A DNA stretch of 64,000 bases. Origin: Diploptera punctata. Its lineage: Eukaryota; Arthropoda; Insecta; Blattodea; Blaberidae. The stretch spans positions 846,501 to 910,500 of the forward strand of contig JASPKZ010002338.1 of NCBI GenBank assembly GCA_030220185.1, in the 5' to 3' direction. How positions within the stretch are numbered: the first letter of the stretch is position 1; every line of letters begins with the position of its first letter. The notes under the pieces are model-generated. The model saw only the letters and a list, made by a program, of their open reading frames with translations, did no database searches and was not told where the DNA came from. Position numbers and translations under genes: made by a program. This document shows positions 42,966 through 52,860 of the stretch, in pieces.

Positions 42966-43100
42966 GTTGATGCTGCTGGTCCTAATGTGGTGTTGTCGTG
43001 ACATTAGGACCAGCAGCATCAACCATCATACTAGATATTGTAGCGAAGAAGGACCTGCTGAAGATTGAACGGATGTTCTGAAAGGCCAACAGACATAAAG
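42958..43100 (+). repeat. perfect hairpin followed by hammerhead-like remnant
   Basis: A stem of about 28 bp (tgatggttgatgctgctggt... and its complement to 43030) closes a 12-nt loop (ggtgttgtcgtg). At 43051-43092 follow CTGAAGA, GAAC/GTTC, TGAAA and GGCC, resembling the PLE-tail modules but with imperfect helix III. Confidence 0.6.
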
Positions 43101-43371
43101 AATACATATTTTATAATTTGAGGACGACGGATCTTACCTAAGAAGGTATATTTTAAGTTATTTTATTTTATGACTCTCCACCTCAACGGGTTTTAACAAT
43201 GAATTTTATTAGTATTGACTTCTTGCGTTAACCACTCGGCTACAGCGCGGGACCATTCAAAGATCCATATAACAAAAATTTGAGAGGATGTTGTTTATGT
43301 CTTTCTTAAAAATATACTGATGGTGATTCCCACCACAATCGTTTTTGTGCCCTTAAACAGTTTTAATTATA

Positions 43372-44016
43372 CAGTGTGATTATAAAGTCCCAGTACATTT
43401 TAAAGAAATCGCTTACATATCGTATTTCTGTTACAGCCATTCGAAAGATACAAATATGTTCACCATTGAAGAGCGGATAGAGGTTGTTGCTGCGCGTTTA
43501 AGAGGCCAGTCGTACGAAGAAGTTAGAGACAGATTCCAAAGGAAACCATCACGGGAGACGTGTATCTTGATATGTTGCAACTTTTCTTACAGCCACAGTT
43601 ACAGCAAGATGGTATTGATACAGTGGTGTTGCACCACCACACTTTGCTCTGGCTATACGCGGGTATCTCAATGACAGGTTTCCCAACAGGTGGATTGGAA
43701 GGGCATCTCCTCGTATTTGGGCACCTCGTTCGCCAGACCTCGCACCCCTGGACTTTTTTGCTTGGGGGTTCATCAAGCAACAGGTGTACAGAACCAAGTG
43801 CTGAAAGAACGCATACGCCAAGCGAGTGAAATGATTACAGAGCATATGTTGGTGCATGTTTTCCGGGCGACGCGACGGTGCGTCGTTGGGAAACATGTTT
43901 TGAGATTGATGGAGGTTATGTTGAACACTAACTTGATAGTAGAAACTACCTTATAATTTTTATTTTATTTGCGCTTCGTTATCCACAAAATGTACTGGGA
44001 CTTTATAATCACACTG
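43372..44016 (+). mobile_element. mariner-like deletion derivative, copy 1
   Basis: A 645-bp element flanked by TA, with TIRs starting cagtgtgattataaagtccc. The transposase starts MFTIEERIEVVAARLRGQSY at 43456, is deleted after the FQRKP-like residues, and resumes at the C-terminal catalytic third (YLDMLQLFLQPQLQQDG) frame-disrupted. A sister copy with the same deletion junction lies at 55009-55666. Confidence 0.85.
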
Positions 44017-44084
44017 TAGATTGCCAGCGGTTTCATGTAATCATTAAGTTTTAGAACTTGACAAAATTGAATTTTCTTTTTTAG

Positions 44085-44363
44085 GTGGAACTTTACTGAC
44101 AATTCCGCCCATCAACCAAACAACTCTAGCAGGAGAGTCTGCGCACTTTGCCTGTGTTTCGAAGGACAAGGACGCTGTTTCAACTTGGTACAAAGATGGT
44201 GTTCCTCTCTCCAGCATCGCAGACTTGCTGAATCGATATTATACTACCAATGGATCACTGACAATCAATCCGACAGATGTTTCTGACCCAGGAGAATATT
44301 CCTGCGTAGTTAGAAATGCACAAGGAGATGAACAGACTGCCAGTGCCTATCTCAATGTACAAT
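44085..44363 (+). CDS. bdl: borderless/turtle-like Ig receptor, exon b: complete Ig domain
   Basis: The acceptor tttcttttttag precedes GT (phase 1) and the donor is CAA T|GTAAGT (phase 1), so it joins exon a in frame as ...NVEGGTLLTIPP. The exon encodes one whole I-set/C2-type Ig domain: first cysteine in HFACVS, framework tryptophan in STWYKDG, then SLTINPTDVSDPGEYSC with the second cysteine. It contains the sequons NQT and NGS. It aligns with the third Ig domain of turtle, not the second. A symmetrical phase 1-1 exon for one domain is typical of shuffled Ig domains. Confidence 0.9.
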
Positions 44364-44479
44364 GTAAGTTGTAACCTTGCCTGAACACTCAGAAAACATC
44401 CCTGAACAACTTGTGAAAGTTTGTCTGTACAATTTTAATTCATCCTGTGTTTATTTTGTTTAGCAGATTTCACAACATA

Positions 44480-44710
44480 TTTCTGCGCCCAATTAATCTA
44501 CTGTCATTTTCCTTCACATCTCTCTGTCATTCCAATCCGCATCGTCCAATCCCTTTTTCCTCATGCTGCTCAAAACACCATCAATCCACGTTATATTTGC
44601 CGTCCTCGTCTTCTTCTACCAAGTGACATCTATTTTAGTATTCTTCTTGGGAACCTGTCTTCTGTCATTCTTTTTACATTACCATATCATTTTAATTTGT
44701 TTTTTATTAA
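44480..44710 (-). pseudogene. LINE RT C-terminal relic in intron
   Basis: The - strand reads, with stops, a MIW-NVKRMTEDR-like block, then TRTANITWIDGVLSS, the usual C-terminal RT region. Decayed. Confidence 0.5.
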
Positions 44711-45039
44711 ATCAATTTGTTTGAACAGCTGCCTTGCAATTAGGCTTTGGTTCGTCAACGTCTAAAGGAAGAGAACCTTGATTAAAATATCCTGGTCCTC
44801 CAGGTTGGATGTTGACGGATCAGGTTAGCTCCCTATTCATTTGAATGTATGTGTCTATGTACCGGCATAACTCTCGTACGCCTGGATCAACTTCAACCAA
44901 ATTTGGTACACATATACATTTACGATCCATGAATGCGGCTATAATCGGCAAAATATCTCTGCTCTGCTAGGGGGTAAGAGGGGGGGGGGGGTTGAACTGA
45001 AAAATAATCAACAATATATTTATGTCTCTTCTTCTTCTT
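44711..45039. other. intronic stretch, possible old repeat
   Basis: Contains acgcctggatcaacttcaac and ccaaatttggtacacatata, a type of sequence often repeated in insect genomes, then a poly-G run near 44980. Family not identified. Confidence 0.35.
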
Positions 45040-45365
45040 CTTCCTTCCAAGTATTAGGCCAAGGCCTGTTACGATCCTATAGAAAATTTTCCCTCCAGCG
45101 TTTCATAGTACGGCACAAAGATGTTCGTCCTCTTTGTACATAATTATAAACAGCTTTGGAGATCCGATTTAAACTCATTCTTTCAATGTTGTGGCTAGGG
45201 AGTCTTTGCTTTCTTCCATTTCTTCTTTCCATTATTTTCTTTTCTTCTCCAGAAAAGCCTGACCAGAGGCTATAAGATGGCAGCCCCATCACTGGTCTTG
45301 CCTTCCTTTGGCCAGCAACTAATCGAAGGGACTATTATTATGCTTTCAAGTCTTATACGAGAATT
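45040..45365 (-). mobile_element. LINE 3' end joined to an unclassified repeat
   Basis: 45040-45180 is, on the - strand, the ISKAVYNYVQRGR... KRWRENFL end of the LINE family seen at 48560 and 53200, with its (GAA)n tail. 45215-45365 repeats at 57395-57565 (gaaaagcctgaccagaggct, cttcctttggccagcaac). Confidence 0.6.
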
Positions 45366-46640
45366 TCCCGGAAAGATCAATCTATTTATGTTACAACATA
45401 ATTCTAAAACAACTGGACTCATCCAAACTCTGTACGCATGTACGAGTAACTTACAATCTGCAAGAGTTTCCATGGGGATAAAAGCCCTGATGATGCATTG
45501 ACCAAATGTTTTTTACATCCAATGGGAGTTTCTATAGACAAAAATCAGGGCTCTCAATGGGAAACCCATTATCACCTTTCCTGGCAAATTTATTTATGAG
45601 CGATTTTGAATGTAAAATCACTAAAGCACATCCCACAATGTTTAAATTTTGGAGTAGATATGTTGATGATATAATTTGTATTGTTAAAGAAAAACATGTA
45701 GAAGATTCCCTAAAACTATTAAATTTACAGAGTACAAACATTAAATTCACAAAAGAAATAGAAGACAATAAACAAATACCTTTTTTGGATCTTAAATTGG
45801 TCAGAAACGAAGAAAAAAGAAAAATTGAATTCGGGATTCATAGGAAAGAAACTCATACGGAAAATTTTATAAAATCAACAGGGTTCAATCCAATTGGACA
45901 TAAATTAGCAGCATTTAATAGTTTAACTCATAGATTGGTAAACTTACCCTTAAACGAAGAAGATTTCAAACATGAGAAAAAACACATAATCAAAGTAGCA
46001 AGAGAAAATGGGTTTGATGAAAAAATGGTACATAAAAGGATAGAAAAGTGTAAAAAACAAAAAAATGATAAACAGAAGTAATCTTGAAAAAGAAGAACCA
46101 CCTATGAAAAAATATAGGAAATTCACATATCACCCTTGGGTACATAATAAATTTCAAAATATATTTGAGAAGTTTAATATTAAATTAGCACCGAAAAATA
46201 ACTACAGTTTAAATAAACTAATAAAAACCAACAAAAATGAAAAAAACTGATAAAAATATAAAGTCAGGAATATATCAAATTGAATGCATGGGTTGTAAAA
46301 AGATATATATAGGGAAAACAAAAAGAAACCTAAAAATTAGAACCAAAGAACACATAAGAAATATTAAAAAATGGAGAAATTGAAAAATCTGCAGTTGCTG
46401 CTCATGTTTGGTCTGAAAAACATAATATAAATTCAGACACTAAATTATTAAAACAGTCAGAAAATACAAAAGAGCTGACTATTTGGGGAAAAAAATTATA
46501 TTCAGAAAAACAGAAACAGCGTTATGAATTTTGATAAACCGATGGAGCGTGACCTTGTTTGGAGGTTCTTTGGCCAACCACAGGATGGAGCTGACATCGA
46601 CATCCAGGTTGTGCAACATAAATAAAACCAGTCTGGGAAA
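45366..46640 (+). mobile_element. Penelope-like element, RT plus GIY-YIG, 5'-truncated
   Basis: 45506-46081 encodes the RT palm: GLSMGNPLSPFLANLFM, then the catalytic FWSRYVDDIICIV (YVDD), IPFLDLKLVRN and KSTGFNPIGHKLAAFNSL. After a frameshift, 46083-46250 continues (YHPWVHNKFQNIFEKFNIKL). 46260-46380 encodes the GIY-YIG endonuclease start (GIYQIECMGCKKIYIGKTKR, then a TKEHIRN block). The end (46530-46600) matches the WRSVTLFGG.../PQDGADIDIQ C-terminal tail. At least two frame breaks and a missing N-terminus make it inactive. Confidence 0.85.
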
Positions 46641-46999
46641 GCTGACGATAAAACAGAATTGTTTTGAAACATGTTCAAGAACAAATCAACATTAATATTG
46701 AGGTAAGATGTCCAGACTAAAAATAATATAATTAAAATAACCTCAAAATATAACTTCCTAAAATTAAATATTAAATACATCATGTTAAACTGAAATCACA
46801 CAATATATAGTAATACCGTACTTCACAATAGGATGAACATATTGGAATGAAAACAGCAAAGGAAAATGGACATGAGATTTGTTTATTGGACAAATCTCAC
46901 TGCAGGTGAAGTCAGTAACTACAATGATCTTAGGGAGCTGGATATTGATTTCACAATGAACACAAATTCACAAGTTGAATAAAATAATGTTTTTATTAT
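46641..46999. other. intronic stretch after the PLE
   Basis: AT-rich; likely PLE tail, but no clear foldback or hammerhead motif seen. Confidence 0.3.
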
Positions 47000-47515
47000 T
47001 GATTTAACATTTCTCAATGAAAGATAAATTATATTTGAAGAGAAAAATTTTCGCCTAGACCGAGACTCGAACCCGGGACCTTTGGCTTGCCGGGCCAAAT
47101 GCTCTACCAACTGAGCTACCGAGGCGAGTTACGATATAGATGCAAATTTTTTTCTTATATACGTTGGTTCGAGTCTCGGTCTAGGCGAAAATTTTTCTCT
47201 TCAAATATAATTTATCTTTCATTGAGAAATGTTAAATCAATAATAAAAACATCATTAGAAGCCTTACTAGCTTTATAAAGTAATGTTAAATTCCCAATAA
47301 ATGTCTTCTTAACTAAGAAGCCGCCATTTGCAAAGATAGAAGCAATGGTTTCAAAAGCATTTGGCGAGAGGGAATTACAACGTATATAAGAGAAAAATTT
47401 GCGTCTATATCGTAACTCACCTCGGTAGCTCAGTTGGTAGAGCATTTGGCCCGGCAAGCCAAAGTCCCGGGTTCGAGTCTCGGTCTAGGCGAAAATTTTT
47501 CTCTTCAAATATGAA
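47000..47515. mobile_element. tRNA-cassette SINE, type E, rearranged
   Basis: A - strand tRNA-like body (47051-47125), an inverted half body (about 47165-47190) and a + strand body (47421-47493) with body sequence between (aagccgccatttgcaaagat). Upstream of the + body is gtatataagagaaaaatttg, downstream aaaatttttctcttc. This head-to-head arrangement makes a partial palindrome. Confidence 0.7.
47421..47493 (+). tRNA. tRNA-like sequence, type E
   Basis: D stem GCTC/GAGC, A box TAGCTCAGTTGG and T arm around GTTCGAG are well formed. The anticodon stem is TTTGGC/GCCAAA with loop CCGGCAA, so position 33 is C instead of the usual T. Acceptor pairing has one mismatch. Other E copies carry CCGGAAA. 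It is treated as tRNA-derived. Confidence 0.5.
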
Positions 47516-47821
47516 TAAAATAAATTTGGGAAAACACGTATGTACCTTACAGTTACACAAGTAACACTGTATAGGGATAGAGAGAATGTGAATGGAACCT
47601 GCTTTGCCGCCTGCCTGCCAATTCACTGACCGGGAAACAGGGGCGCTTTCTCCGCTTAGGGTTGTGACTTAATCTGAAGGCACTGTTTTATTTGTATATT
47701 GCATATAGAGGGAGGTTTAAAAATTCACTTGTTTTTTGTGATGTTTCAATTAAACTGGATTTTGGTTAAACAAAAATTCTTTAAGCGAGTTTTTACTGTA
47801 TGACTTTTTTATATCTTACAG

Positions 47822-48012
47822 ATAAGGCAAAAGTGGTGAAGACTCTATCAGAAGTTTATTTGCCGTATGGAAAGGCTGGAATATTAGATTGTCATTTCCT
47901 CTCTAATCCACCTCTTACAAATATCCGATGGGAGAAAGATGGCTTCCTCTTTGATCCATATAATGTTCCTGGTGTTTTCTATGGTAAAAATGGATCCCTC
48001 TACTTCACTAAG
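47822..48012 (+). CDS. bdl: borderless/turtle-like Ig receptor, exon c: first half of the next Ig
   Basis: Acceptor tatatcttacag; AT completes the T left by exon b to give TAT (Y), reading VQYKAKVVKTLSEVYLP. The donor is AAG|GTAATT (phase 0). It holds the first cysteine (ILDCHF) and the framework tryptophan (NIRWEKDGFLFDPY), and ends NGSLYFTK, before the second cysteine. An intron inside an Ig domain at this point also fits the turtle family layout. The rest of the domain is in exon d. Confidence 0.9.
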
Positions 48013-48055
48013 GTAATTTCATATCATTTGTTTAACTCCAAACAATCATGAAATA

Positions 48056-48510
48056 ATCAATTGAGTTGGTGTTTACTTGATGAAAATCCATATTTATTAA
48101 TTAAATAAAAATAAAACTACGTTTTATTTGATTTTCATATTTATTATATAATTCAGTGACAGCTGTTTCGGTACACTGTACCTTCTTCAGACATGTTAAC
48201 AAATTATGAATTGTGTTCCAACTGATCTAAGCAACAATACAACAATATTTATTTAAATTTAACAAAGAGGATTCATTCAAATCAAGTTGAGAATTTAACA
48301 GTTTTTTACTACTTTTAAATTCTCAACTTGATTTGAATGAATCCCCTTTGTTAAATTTAAAAATTTAAATAAATATTGTTGTATTGTTGCTTAGATCAGT
48401 TGGACTCTGAAGAAGGTACAGTGTACCGAAACAGCTGTCACTGAATTATATAATAAATATAAAAATCAAATAAAACTTCATTTTATTTTTATTTAATTAA
48501 TCATGAAATA
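48056..48510. mobile_element. foldback/PLE-tail module in intron 3
   Basis: Inverted arms (48056-48315 and about 48315-48510) share tgagaatttaacagttttt-like, the ggtacagtgtaccgaaacag block and the ttatataataaat end. Each arm carries an intact hammerhead-like core (48148-48207 on -, 48407-48445 on +). It begins just 44 bp after the exon c donor. Confidence 0.75.
48148..48207 (-). ncRNA. hammerhead-ribozyme-like motif
   Basis: Read on the - strand: ATAATT and GT before core CTGAAGA, an unpaired A, helix II GGTAC-AGT-GTACC, GAA, palindrome ACAGCTGT as helix III, C at the cleavage position, then AC and AATTAT pairing back to GT and ATAATT across an internal loop. All invariant core bases are present. 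The fold is judged by eye. Confidence 0.55.
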
Positions 48511-48559
48511 TATACTTTTTTTTATAAAAGGTTACATTAAAATTAAAAATATATATTTT

Positions 48560-49110
48560 TTATGTCCATGAAAATCTTCTAATCAATTTAAATATCTTGG
48601 ATATTATCTCTCTATCTGGGATGAAAAGGATATCCCTGAAAAAATTACTAGTTATAATAAAAGTTTGGGAATTATTAATCAAGTTATGAAACCATCCCTT
48701 GTACAAAAAACACCAGATTATGTTTATATAACAATTTGGCTAGACCAGTGTTGACCTATGGTAGTGAAGCATGGACACTAAAAAGGCAACATGAAAGCAG
48801 AATAACGGCTTGTGAAATGAGATTCATGCGCAGAACAGCGGGTTCCACCAGACGAGATCGGAAAAGGAACACTGATATCCTAAAAGAATTGAAGACTATG
48901 CCAATTTTGAAATATATTAAACAGTACCAACTAAACTGGAAACACCATCTAGAAAGAATGAGTTCAAATTGGATCCCCAAAGCTGTTTATAATTATATAC
49001 CAAGAGGACGAAGATCACTGGGCAGTCCTATGAAACGCTGGAGGGAAAATTTTCTATAGGATCGTAACAGGCCTTGGCCTAATACTTGGAAGGAAGAAGA
49101 AGAAGAAGAT
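48560..49110 (+). mobile_element. LINE RT fragment (fourth family)
   Basis: Reads FKYLGYYLSIWDEKDI, then after a frame break MARPVLTYGSEAWTLKRQHE, YQLNWKHHLERMSSN, RRSLGSPMKRWRENFL. The 3' end is ttggcctaatacttggaagg then (GAA)n. A sister copy is at 53200-53825. Confidence 0.8.
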
Positions 49111-49800
49111 GAAGATCTGCAGAGAGGTCTGCATGAACTTAACAAAATTACAGAAGATTATGGATTCAAGATTTCTACAAAGAAAACAAAAATTATGGCA
49201 TTTCAAGGTGTAGATCCTGTCAGAAGTAAAATTGTACTGGACAATAAAAATTTGGAACAGGTGAGTATTTTACATGTCTAGGATGCAATATCTCATATGA
49301 AGAAGAAAAGGATGTAAATGCAAAAATGTCTCAATTTTAAAGAATGTTAGGGTTAATAAATTCTATCTTCAAGCCACAGTTAGTCCAAAAACATTAAAGA
49401 TTAAAAGCGTATAAAACACTGGCTCTTCCAACTCTTTTGTATTGTAGCGAAGTATGGAGATTGAAACAGATGGATTTACAAAGGCTTAGATCTGCTGAAA
49501 TAAGATATCTTCGGAGGACTGCAGGATACACACTACTAGATCACAAAAAAAAAAAAGACATCTTAGAAGAATTACACATGGAATCTTTAAAAAACAAAAT
49601 TTCTGATTATAAGTTAAAATGGATGCAACATGTTCATCGAATGGAAGATCACAGAATACCCAAACAAATGTTAAGATATCAACCTGCAGGAAGAAGAAGA
49701 CCAGGACGTCCACTCAAAAGACTTCTGGATGGTGTTTCTCTTGAGGCCGAAACAGGTCAACAAATGGCCTAAATTCGTGATTGTACTATGATGATGATGA
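49111..49800 (+). mobile_element. LINE RT fragment (fifth family)
   Basis: Reads LHELNKITEDYGFKISTKKT, SKIVLDNKNLEQV, then MYCSEVWRLKQMDLQRLRSA, KLKWMQHVHRMEDHR and AGRRRPGRPLKR. The 3' end has an (ATG)n run, and several frame breaks are present. Confidence 0.75.
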
Positions 49801-49844
49801 TGTCTATGAAGATAATTGAGGCAGTTAGAAGAAAAGGGGTAGAA

Positions 49845-50280
49845 GTGATTTTTTGCTTAATGGCCGAGCATTAGCATATAAAGTTAATGGTCCTGGGTTC
49901 AAACTCAGATCTAGGCATATATTTTTCTTTAAGGTAGAATTTTTTATCACTCACCTCATATTGTTCTTCTTATTTGACTATAAACTAGTTTCGGAACATA
50001 GTTTCTGTTCCATCCTCAGTATTGTCACAACCGTTGTTCTGTCATCTTGAAGTCAAGACAACAGAACAATGGTCGTGACGATATTGAGGATGGAACAGAA
50101 ACTATGTTCCAAAACTAATTTATAGTCAAATAAGAAGAACAATATGAGGTAAGCGATAAAAATTTCTACCTTAATGAATATACCTCATAGTGAGAATTCC
50201 TAAAATAAGTAAATATATTTTTCTCTTCAAATATAAATTGACCTTCAATGAGAAATGTTAAATTTATAATAAAAAATTTG
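49845..50280. mobile_element. foldback module inside a decayed tRNA-cassette SINE
   Basis: Outer parts (ctgggttcaaactcagatct at 49893, and tttttctcttcaaatataaa at 50219) belong to a type E cassette. Between them is a foldback with arms 49935-50040 and 50050-50155, bounded by acctcat/atgaggt. The left arm carries an intact hammerhead-like motif on the - strand; the right arm is mutated (TTGAGGA, AAAA). Confidence 0.7.
49976..50026 (-). ncRNA. hammerhead-ribozyme-like motif, best candidate
   Basis: On the - strand: helix I strand GACAATA, core CTGAGGA, one T, helix II GGAAC with 9-nt loop and GTTCC, then GAA, palindrome ACTAGT (helix III, ACT/AGT, no loop), T at the cleavage position, and TATAGTC. 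TATAGTC pairs with GACAATA at six of seven positions (one A-A). All conserved core residues are present. Short loopless palindromic helix III is known for PLE hammerheads. Its activity is untested. Confidence 0.65.
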
Positions 50281-50326
50281 AAAATAAAAATAAAATTGTA
50301 ATTGTGTAATTATGTTGTGTTGGTAG

Positions 50327-50545
50327 GTGGATGAGACACATAGTGGGACATACACATGTACTCCAGGGAATGAACTGGGTACAGAGGGTCCATCTCAACC
50401 CATCAATGTGATAGTGCAGAGGCCTCCCATGTTTACCATTGTACCACACAATCTGTACCTGAGGAAGCCTGGAGACACCTTGGAGATGCCATGCGATGCT
50501 GTGGATGGAAACAACAAACACAAGCCAACAATTGTCTGGTTCAGA
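50327..50545 (+). CDS. bdl: borderless/turtle-like Ig receptor, exon d: end of one Ig, start of the next
   Basis: The acceptor gtgttggtag precedes GTG (phase 0), joining exon c as SLYFTK|VDETHSGTYTC. The donor is AGA|GTATGT (phase 0). It supplies the second cysteine of the preceding Ig (GTYTCTPGNELG), the linker PINVIVQRPPMF, and the first half of the last Ig domain: cysteine in LEMPCDAV and tryptophan in PTIVWFR. The RKPGDTLEMPCDA region is characteristic of this family. Exon boundaries inside domains are conserved in style with exons c and e. The ORF is clean throughout, unlike the surrounding repeats. Confidence 0.9.
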
Positions 50546-50662
50546 GTATGTACACATACCAACCTTACTAAAATCATATGAATTACCTCATTCTGTTGTC
50601 ACTTAAGTGACTTTTTTATCTCCAGATGGATCCTCTACCCCAAGACCATAAAGGCCAATGAT

Positions 50663-50689
50663 TACTACTACTACTACTACTACTACTAC

Positions 50690-50735
<46 letters not shown>
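50663..50735. repeat. (CTA)n and (AAT)n microsatellites
   Basis: About eight ACT units followed by about 15 AAT units, directly before the LINE fragment. Confidence 0.85.
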
Positions 50736-50737
<2 letters not shown>

Positions 50738-50742
<5 letters not shown>

Positions 50743-51535
50743 CATGGTTTTGCGTGTCTGCTTCTGTTATATTTATCTTCTTCATGTTGTCTTGAATTTC
50801 CTTTATTCATGTTGGCTTTGGTCTACCATGTTTCGCTTTTCCAGGAGGTATCCTTTTCAATACTTCGTTTGTTTCTGTGTCTCTTCTTCTCATTATATGT
50901 CCATACCATCTTATTTGGATTTCTTCAATCTATTGTACAATTATATTTGAAGAGAAAAATTTTCGCCTTGACCGAGACTCGAACCCGGGACCTTTGGCTT
51001 GCCGGGCCAAATGCTCTACCAACTGAGCTACCGAGGCGAGTTGCGATCTAGACGCAAATTTTTTTCTCTTATATACAGTGTAATTCCCTCTCACCAAATG
51101 CTTTTGAAACCATTGTTTCTATCTTTGCAAATGGCGGCTTCTTAGTTAAGAAGACATTTATTGGGAATTTAACATTACTTTATAAAGCTAGTAAGGCTTC
51201 TAATTATGTTTTTATTATTAATTTAACATTTCTCAATGAAAGATAAATTATATTTGAAGAGAAAAATTTTCGCCTAGACCGAGACTCGAACCCGGGACCT
51301 TTGGCTTGCCGGGCCAAATGCTCTACCAACTGAGCTACCTCTTGTACAATATCCTTTTCTACATTCATTATTTCTCTTATTGTATTATTTTTTATTTTAT
51401 CTAATTTTGATATTCTTGCCAATCTTCTTAAAAAGTCCATTTCTGTGACTAATAATTTATTTCTGTGTTTTTGCTTCAGCATCCATGTTTCTGGACCATA
51501 TAAGAAAATAAAAATAATAATAATCATAATAATTT
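50738..51535 (-). mobile_element. LINE RT fragment split by a tRNA-cassette SINE
   Basis: The - strand, from the right: LYGPETWMLKQKHRNKLLV, EMDFLRRLARISKLDKIKNN, REIMNVEKDIVQ; then the SINE (50942-51341); then IEEIQIRWYGHIMRRRDTE, GKAKHGRPKPTWIKEIQDNM. Without the insert the two parts join in one RT C-terminal region. Confidence 0.8.
50942..51341 (-). mobile_element. tRNA-cassette SINE, type E dimer with 9-bp target duplication
   Basis: Flanked by ttgtacaat at 50933-50941 and 51342-51350. On the - strand it starts inside the first tRNA-like body (ggtagctcagttggtagagc), followed by the T-run (aaaatttttctcttc), body, TATATAAG box, second tRNA-like body (50961-51037) and tail. The start near the A box and the clean duplication indicate retroposition as a unit. 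Confidence 0.85.
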
Positions 51536-51709
51536 ATTTGGCTATTCTATGCTACTGTACCACCAGTTAACTTTCAGAGAAAAAATTACTTTAGCTTCTT
51601 ATTGGCAAATGTTGTTGTTGTTGTCTAATGTGCTGCATCTTGCTCTCCAATACTTTGAGGTCTTAGAATCTGTATGTTTGACAGCGATACAGTTATATTT
51701 AAATTAATA

Positions 51710-52860
51710 TTGGGAAGTAAACATTATGAGGTTATATCATTAATAGTGAGTGGAGAACATATTTTTAACGACTCACCTCATATAATTTTAAATTTCTTTG
51801 ATACCGGCGGTTTCAGACAATATCTTGTCCCACTTCAGTGATGGCTTCCACTGATGATATTCTCTGGTTGTTGATCTCTCCAAGGACACCACCTCCTGTG
51901 CTGCCATCTTTGGTTGGGATCATAAACTTTGTAATTAAATTTTTATCCACTGGAATATCGAAGTTCATAGATCGATATTTATTCTTCTGAATGAATATCT
52001 TTTCCAAAATTGTCAGTTCCAATGGTTTATCCAATTGTCTCGAAAGTTTTGCCTGTTTTTTTTTCAATTTTATGATGTTCTAGCAAACTATGTGCAACAA
52101 TTGCTGATTTTTCAATTTCACAATTTTTAATATTTCTAAAATGCTCTTTAGTGCGTGTTTCCAAATTCCTTTTTGTTTTTCCTATGAATACTTTACTACA
52201 ATCATTACAATTTATTTGATAAATTCCAGATTTCTTACTGTCTGGGATGTTGATTTTTTTTATTGGTACTTAGAAGTTTTTCCAGACTAAATTTATTTAT
52301 TGGTGCCAAAGTAATGTTGTGTTTGTCAAAAATTTTTTTAAATTTCCTATGTACTGCTGGATGGTAAATTTTCTTGAAATTCTTCTTTTCTTTACTAACT
52401 GTTTGTAGGGTAGAGCATTCTTTAAGTTGTTCTATCTTTTTGAATTTCTTTAATTTGTTAGCTATTATACTCTTATTAAAACCATTTAATCTGGCTATGT
52501 TTAGGATATTCTCATATTCTTTCTTAAAATGTTCTTCTTTTAGTGGGACATTTGTCAATCTATATAAGAGGCTATTAAATATTGCATGTTTATGTGCCAG
52601 AGGATTGAAACACGTTGATCTGATATAATTATCAGTATGTGTATCCTTCCTGTATACATCAAATTCAATTTTTTGAGTTTTTTTCATTCCTGATTATGTA
52701 TAAATCCAAAAACGGAATTTGGTTTTCAATTTCTGATTCTATGGTAAATTTAACTGATACATCTTGTAGATTAAGTAATTTCAACGCATCATCAACATGT
52801 TTAAAATTTATTATTGAAATTCATGGATTTAAATTTGTTCTTCTGAATATAAAACCATGA
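51710..52860 (-). mobile_element. Penelope-like element fragment (RT end plus GIY-YIG)
   Basis: The - strand, from the right: HVDDALKLLNLQDVSVKFTI and NQIPFLDLYIIRN (just after the RT catalytic motif), a frame break near 52687, then FDVYRKDTHTDNYIRSTCFN through KEKKNFKKIYHPAVHRKF, then GIYQINCNDCSKVFIGKTKR (GIY-YIG, here with FIG) and RQLDKPLELTILEKIFI with the MNFDIPVDKNLITKF tail. The foldback-type end lies at 51710-51850 with CTGAAGT, TGTC, GAAA, ACCG-C-CGGT. Confidence 0.85.
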
